Assembly: GCA_903893085.1 (NCBI GenBank)
Contig: CAITKS010000134.1
Location: 1-19,365 of the forward strand
DNA: 19,365 nucleotides
Source: an uncultured Actinomycetes bacterium
Lineage (GTDB): Bacteria > Actinomycetota > Actinomycetes > Nanopelagicales > Nanopelagicaceae
Direction: 5' to 3'
In this document: one piece after another, positions 16,522 through 19,365 of the stretch
How the letters are laid out: each line of letters opens with the position of its first letter
Position numbering within the stretch: the stretch's first letter is position 1
Notes under the pieces: model-generated
Told to the model about the DNA's origin: nothing
Databases searched by the model: none
What the model saw: only the letters and a program-made list of their open reading frames with translations
Translations under genes and position numbers: made by a program

Positions 16522-17718
16522 GGAATCAGATTCCTCAACTTCTTCGCGTGTGATTCCAAGTAAATAAAGCACTGAATCCAAATAAGGCGCTGAAAGAGAA
16601 CTATCGGCTGCGGCGATGACCGCTGGTTTTGCGTTAAATGCGATACCCAGTCCAGCCGCTGCGATCATATCCAGATCGTTTGCTCCATCACCGATCGCGA
16701 TTGTTTGCTCCATCGCTATCGAATGTTCGTCAGCAAATTCACGTAGAGCATTTGCCTTTCCAGCTCGGTCAATGATTGGACCCGTGAGATTGCCTGTCAA
16801 TTTTCCGTCAACTATTTCAAGGTTATTTGCGCGCATATGTTTAATGCCTAGTTCGGCAACTATGGGGGCGATAACGCTCTCGAATCCACCAGATACCAGC
16901 GCCACATGATGTCCCAACTTATGCATGGTGCGCACGAGGGTACGTGCTCCGGGGGTCAAGGTTATTTCTTTTTGAACTTCACTTAAAACGGATTCAGGTA
17001 GTCCGGCTAACAATTTAACTCGAGCACGCAGACTGGATTCAAAATCGAGCTCACCTCGCATGGCAGCTTCGGTAATCGCTGTAATTTCAGATCCTTTTCC
17101 TGCTTTAGCGCCCAGCAATTCAATGACTTCTTCTTGGATCAGGGTTGAATCAACATCCATTACGACCAATTTTTTTGCCCAGCGCATTAAACCGCCGGGG
17201 GAGACGGCAATATCTACTGAATTGGTGTTTGCAATAGTGGCCAATTCGGTGCGAAGTTTTGCGATCACAACACCTGAGACGGTTAGTTCAATCGCAGTTA
17301 CGGGATAACTTGCAGTGCGATGAATCCGCTCGATATTTCCACCATTTGCAGCGATCGCACTGGCGACTGCAGTAAAGGCTGTGGGATTGAGTTCTGGCGC
17401 CAGAACTACTACATGGCAAAGTGCTCGCTTTGCAGCGATTGTTGAAATTGCACTATCTTCAAATGCCGATGCGATATCAACGCCTAGGCGTTCTGAGCAT
17501 TGCTCAAGATCGGCTTCAATGGCTTTTGCATGTGCAGGATTTAGGGCTAATAAAACGGTGAGAATTACTCGTTCGCGAATAACGACTTGTTCGATATCCA
17601 GAATTGTCACAGCAAAAGGTGCCAGTGCTTCAAAAAGACCTTCCGTAATTCCAGGCTTATCGACTCCAGAGAGCAGGATTAAGCCAGTGAATTGCTCTGT
17701 TTTTCCTGTGGTCGTCAT
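16516..17718 (-). CDS. serB: Phosphoserine phosphatase with N-terminal ACT domains
   Basis: SerB dephosphorylates phosphoserine to serine. The 400-residue protein resembles mycobacterial SerB2. Two ACT-type regulatory domains occupy about 1-170 (FTGLILLSGVDKPGITEGLF and a second copy beginning HVVVLAPELNP), then a HAD phosphatase domain. HAD motifs are DVDST (nucleophile Asp188, acid Asp190), SGGFE (276-280), Lys321 and GDGANDLDM (343-351). I chose the ATG at 17718 because AGGCG lies five bases upstream and the ACT domain starts soon after. An in-frame ATG at 17760 would add 14 residues, has no ribosome site, and would leave only 43 nt to the divergent gene. The 3' end overlaps hisG by 6 bp. 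Serine-dependent control through the ACT domains is plausible. Confidence 0.94.
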   Translation of the reverse strand: MTTTGKTEQFTGLILLSGVDKPGITEGLFEALAPFAVTILDIEQVVIRERVILTVLLALNPAHAKAIEADLEQCSERLGVDIASAFEDSAISTIAAKRALCHVVVLAPELNPTAFTAVASAIAANGGNIERIHRTASYPVTAIELTVSGVVIAKLRTELATIANTNSVDIAVSPGGLMRWAKKLVVMDVDSTLIQEEVIELLGAKAGKGSEITAITEAAMRGELDFESSLRARVKLLAGLPESVLSEVQKEITLTPGARTLVRTMHKLGHHVALVSGGFESVIAPIVAELGIKHMRANNLEIVDGKLTGNLTGPIIDRAGKANALREFADEHSIAMEQTIAIGDGANDLDMIAAAGLGIAFNAKPAVIAAADSSLSAPYLDSVLYLLGITREEVEESDSL

Positions 17719-17803
17719 AAGAACGCCTAGATTATCGTGAATCACATCTAACTGAGTCATATTTAAGCCTGATTTGCCGTGATACCCGCTATCTTTTTCA
17801 TCT
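17719..17803. promoter_or_regulatory. Divergent promoter region between serB and the ABC ATPase gene
   Basis: This 85-nt gap, if the shorter serB start is right, must hold promoters in both directions. Toward serB, GATAAT (minus strand, 17736 to 17731) overlaps TAATCT (17734 to 17729), each a plausible -10. Toward the ABC gene, TATCTT (17790-17795) lies eight bases before the ATG at 17804, close to the leaderless spacing seen elsewhere. No clear -35 boxes or operator repeats were found. Confidence 0.4.
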
Positions 17804-18601
17804 ATGGATAGCCAATCTCAGATTAGCATTCTTGCGATGCAAGGAGTGAGCGTCTCTCGCGGTGGCAGAGATATTTTGGGTCCACTGGATTTTAAGATTC
17901 AAAACGGTGAACGCTGGGTGATCCTCGGTCCAAATGGTGCAGGTAAATCTACTCTTCTAAATATTCTGGCGACGAGAATCTTTCCCACTAAAGGGACTGT
18001 AAAAATCTTAGATAAAGAGATGGGAAAAGTAGACCTATCCGAACTGCGTACTCGCATTGGAATCTGCGCCAGCTTACTTGCAGAAGATATTCCCGATGAT
18101 GAATTTGTTCGAGACGTTGTCTTAACTGCCGCCTATGCAGTGATAGGTCGTTGGAACGAGAGTTATGACTTATGGGATGAATCAAGAGCTGTGGCTTTGT
18201 TAACAACTTTTGGAGTTCGCTCTCTTGCCGACCGCAGGTATTACACCCTTAGTGACGGTGAAAAAAAGCGAGTTCAGATTGCTCGTGCGTTGATGGCCGA
18301 TCCTGAACTTTTGCTCCTTGATGAACCAACAGCCGGCCTCGATTTGGGTGGTCGCGAAGATTTATTGCAAAGATTTGCGCAGTTCTCACAAGACCCGCTC
18401 GCTCCCGCAAGTATCGTCGTTACCCATCACATTGAAGAAATCCCAGCCGGAACTACGCATGCCTTAATCATTAAGGACGGCAAGATTGCAGTATCGGGAC
18501 CTATTTTTGACGTCATTACAACAGAACATATGTCAGCAGTATTTGGAATACAAATAACAGTTTCAACTGATGGTCAAAGGTTTTTTGCCCGCAGCTCATG
18601 A
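17804..18601 (+). CDS. ABC transporter ATP-binding protein
   Basis: This is a stand-alone ATPase domain of 265 residues with no membrane segments. Walker A is GPNGAGKST (42-50), the signature is LSDGEKKRVQIARALM (149-164), Walker B is LLLLDEPTAGLD (169-180), and the H-loop is in VTHHIEEIP (206-214). All residues needed for ATP binding and hydrolysis are present. No permease or binding protein is encoded nearby, so the transported substrate, if any, is unknown. It resembles the ModF/YlmA-like group, and mycobacteria have a similar ATPase gene beside serB2. A non-transport role is possible. It ends in an ATGA overlap with ung. Confidence 0.9.
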   Translation: MDSQSQISILAMQGVSVSRGGRDILGPLDFKIQNGERWVILGPNGAGKSTLLNILATRIFPTKGTVKILDKEMGKVDLSELRTRIGICASLLAEDIPDDEFVRDVVLTAAYAVIGRWNESYDLWDESRAVALLTTFGVRSLADRRYYTLSDGEKKRVQIARALMADPELLLLDEPTAGLDLGGREDLLQRFAQFSQDPLAPASIVVTHHIEEIPAGTTHALIIKDGKIAVSGPIFDVITTEHMSAVFGIQITVSTDGQRFFARSS

Positions 18602-19242
18602 CCAGCTTTCGTAATCAACTGCATCCATCATGGGCGCAAGCACTGCAGGATTTACTTCCATTACTCGATGAGATTGAAAGCAAAGTTAAAAACGAAAACT
18701 TCTTACCGTCGCAGATAAATGTGATGCGTGCACTGACCCAGGACTTAGCGATTAGTAAAGTTTTGATCGTTGGCCAGGATCCTTACCCGAATTCAGAACA
18801 TGCCATGGGGTTGGCCTTCTCTGTTCCTGAGAACCTAGTCAAGTTACCAGCGTCCCTGCGAAATATTTTTAAAGAGTTGGAATCGGATTTGGATCTAGGA
18901 CAACCTGCGACTGGTGATTTAACGATGTGGCACCAACAAGGGGTCGTGCTACTAAATAGAACTCTGACATGTGCTCATGGTCAAAGTAATTCTCATTTAG
19001 ATTTAGGTTGGCGCGTTATTACGGATAGATGCGCAAAAGTCTTAGCGGATCAAGGTGTTGTTGCACTTCTCTGGGGCAATAACGCCGCAGAATTAAGCGG
19101 CTTCTTTTCTAGCCGAAAGATAATAACTAGCCCTCATCCAAGTCCATTGTCTGCCTACCGTGGTTTCTTTGGATCTAAACCCTTCAGTCGGGCGAATCAG
19201 ATTTTGGAATATGAAGGAAAAAGTGGAATCAACTGGGTATAA
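18598..19242 (+). CDS. ung: Uracil-DNA glycosylase, family 1
   Basis: Ung excises uracil from DNA to start base excision repair. The 214 residues match the family length. The water-activating loop is VGQDPYPNSEHAMGLAFSVP (58-77) with catalytic Asp61. GVVLLNRTLT (115-124) contains the uracil-contacting Asn. The DNA-intercalation loop is SPHPSPLSAYRGFFGSKPF (178-196) with catalytic His180. The common GQDPYH is GQDPYP here, which from memory is also the mycobacterial form. It overlaps the ABC gene by 4 nt, so it is probably translated by coupling from that transcript. Five bases after its stop a terminator hairpin begins. Confidence 0.96.
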   Translation: MTSFRNQLHPSWAQALQDLLPLLDEIESKVKNENFLPSQINVMRALTQDLAISKVLIVGQDPYPNSEHAMGLAFSVPENLVKLPASLRNIFKELESDLDLGQPATGDLTMWHQQGVVLLNRTLTCAHGQSNSHLDLGWRVITDRCAKVLADQGVVALLWGNNAAELSGFFSSRKIITSPHPSPLSAYRGFFGSKPFSRANQILEYEGKSGINWV

Positions 19243-19246
19243 AAAA

Positions 19247-19278
19247 CTTGGCCCCACAAAGTTAACTGTGAGGCCAAG
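19247..19278. terminator. Bidirectional rho-independent terminator
   Basis: The arms CTTGGCC (19247-19253) and GGCCAAG (19272-19278) pair perfectly. After one C/A mismatch the stem continues with CACA (19255-19258) and TGTG (19267-19270), around an eight-base loop. On the plus strand a T-rich stretch follows (19281-19296). On the minus strand the run of six A at 19241-19246 becomes a U-tract. It can therefore end ung and a convergent minus-strand gene. Confidence 0.85.
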
Positions 19279-19294
19279 CCTTTAGAATTTTTCT

Positions 19295-19365
19295 TTAGCC
19301 TACCCAAATATTAATTGGTGAGGATAAGAAGTAGACCATGAACAAACCAGATACAAGAAGTAGAA
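19295..19365 (-). CDS. Possible C-terminal end of a membrane protein gene (partial)
   Basis: On the minus strand a frame enters from the window edge and ends with TAA at 19297-19295. Its last 22 residues read LLLVSGLFMVYFLSSPINIW then VG: a hydrophobic helix followed by a short polar tail, as at the end of an integral membrane protein. A bidirectional terminator lies just beyond its stop, which fits a convergent gene. The family cannot be recognised from so few residues. Another minus-strand frame here also gives a hydrophobic tail, so the frame choice is tentative. Confidence 0.35.
   Translation of the reverse strand, partial: LLLVSGLFMVYFLSSPINIWVG

Noticed and set aside
17381..17740. A 119-residue plus-strand reading frame
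   Set aside because: It is antisense to the serB ACT region, with no family resemblance and no start signal. Similar shadow frames at 16616 and 17060 were dropped for the same reason.
19338..19365. A plus-strand gene starting at the ATG at 19338
   Set aside because: The encoded peptide is short and undiagnostic, and the nearest GAGG is too far upstream. The minus-strand hydrophobic frame fits the terminator better.
1..19365. Insertion sequences, CRISPR repeats, tRNA or rRNA genes, phage or toxin-antitoxin modules
   Set aside because: Genes occupy almost the whole window and all but the final fragment match housekeeping or transporter ATPase families. No repeat arrays, cloverleaf sequences or transposase motifs were seen.

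Overview
The window is a compact stretch of a bacterial chromosome made of housekeeping genes, with no mobile elements, RNA genes or CRISPR. By eye the GC content is in the mid 40s. Gene content and order are actinobacterial: carAB next to pyrF, an mIHF-type nucleoid protein with guanylate kinase, then rpoZ, coaBC, metK, priA, def, fmt, rsmB and rpe. From memory this is the order around carA to rpe in Mycobacterium, with many intervening genes removed here. An actinobacterium with modest GC, tiny intergenic gaps and overlapping stop/start codons suggests a streamlined planktonic lineage such as Nanopelagicales (acI). That placement is inference.

Layout. (1) Positions 1-6364 are a pyrimidine operon: 3' end of carA, carB, pyrK, pyrD, pyrF. 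All four junctions overlap by 1 or 4 nt. It makes carbamoyl phosphate, oxidises dihydroorotate and decarboxylates OMP to UMP. (2) Positions 6374-7252 are one open frame joining an mIHF domain to guanylate kinase, which are separate adjacent genes in mycobacteria. It is followed by rpoZ, coaBC (CoA synthesis) and metK (SAM synthesis). (3) Positions 9968-15387 hold a helicase-degenerate priA, def and fmt (formyl-Met cycle), rsmB (16S rRNA m5C methyltransferase) and rpe. (4) Positions 15400-16521 hold hisE and hisG, the early histidine steps. (5) serB lies on the minus strand, tail-to-tail with hisG, their coding ends overlapping by 6 bp. (6) An ABC ATPase and ung are divergent from serB and end at a bidirectional terminator. 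Past it a minus-strand reading frame probably carries the C-terminus of a membrane protein.

Two observations stand out. The first is the mIHF-guanylate kinase fusion. The second is a repeated spacing at five gene starts (mihF-gmk, metK, def, rpe, hisE): a TANNNT hexamer, exactly six bases, then the start codon. This is what leaderless promoters would look like, and several hexamers touch or overlap the preceding stop codon. Everything else looks like ordinary core metabolism. No multi-gene undescribed system is visible. No gap between genes exceeds 300 bases.
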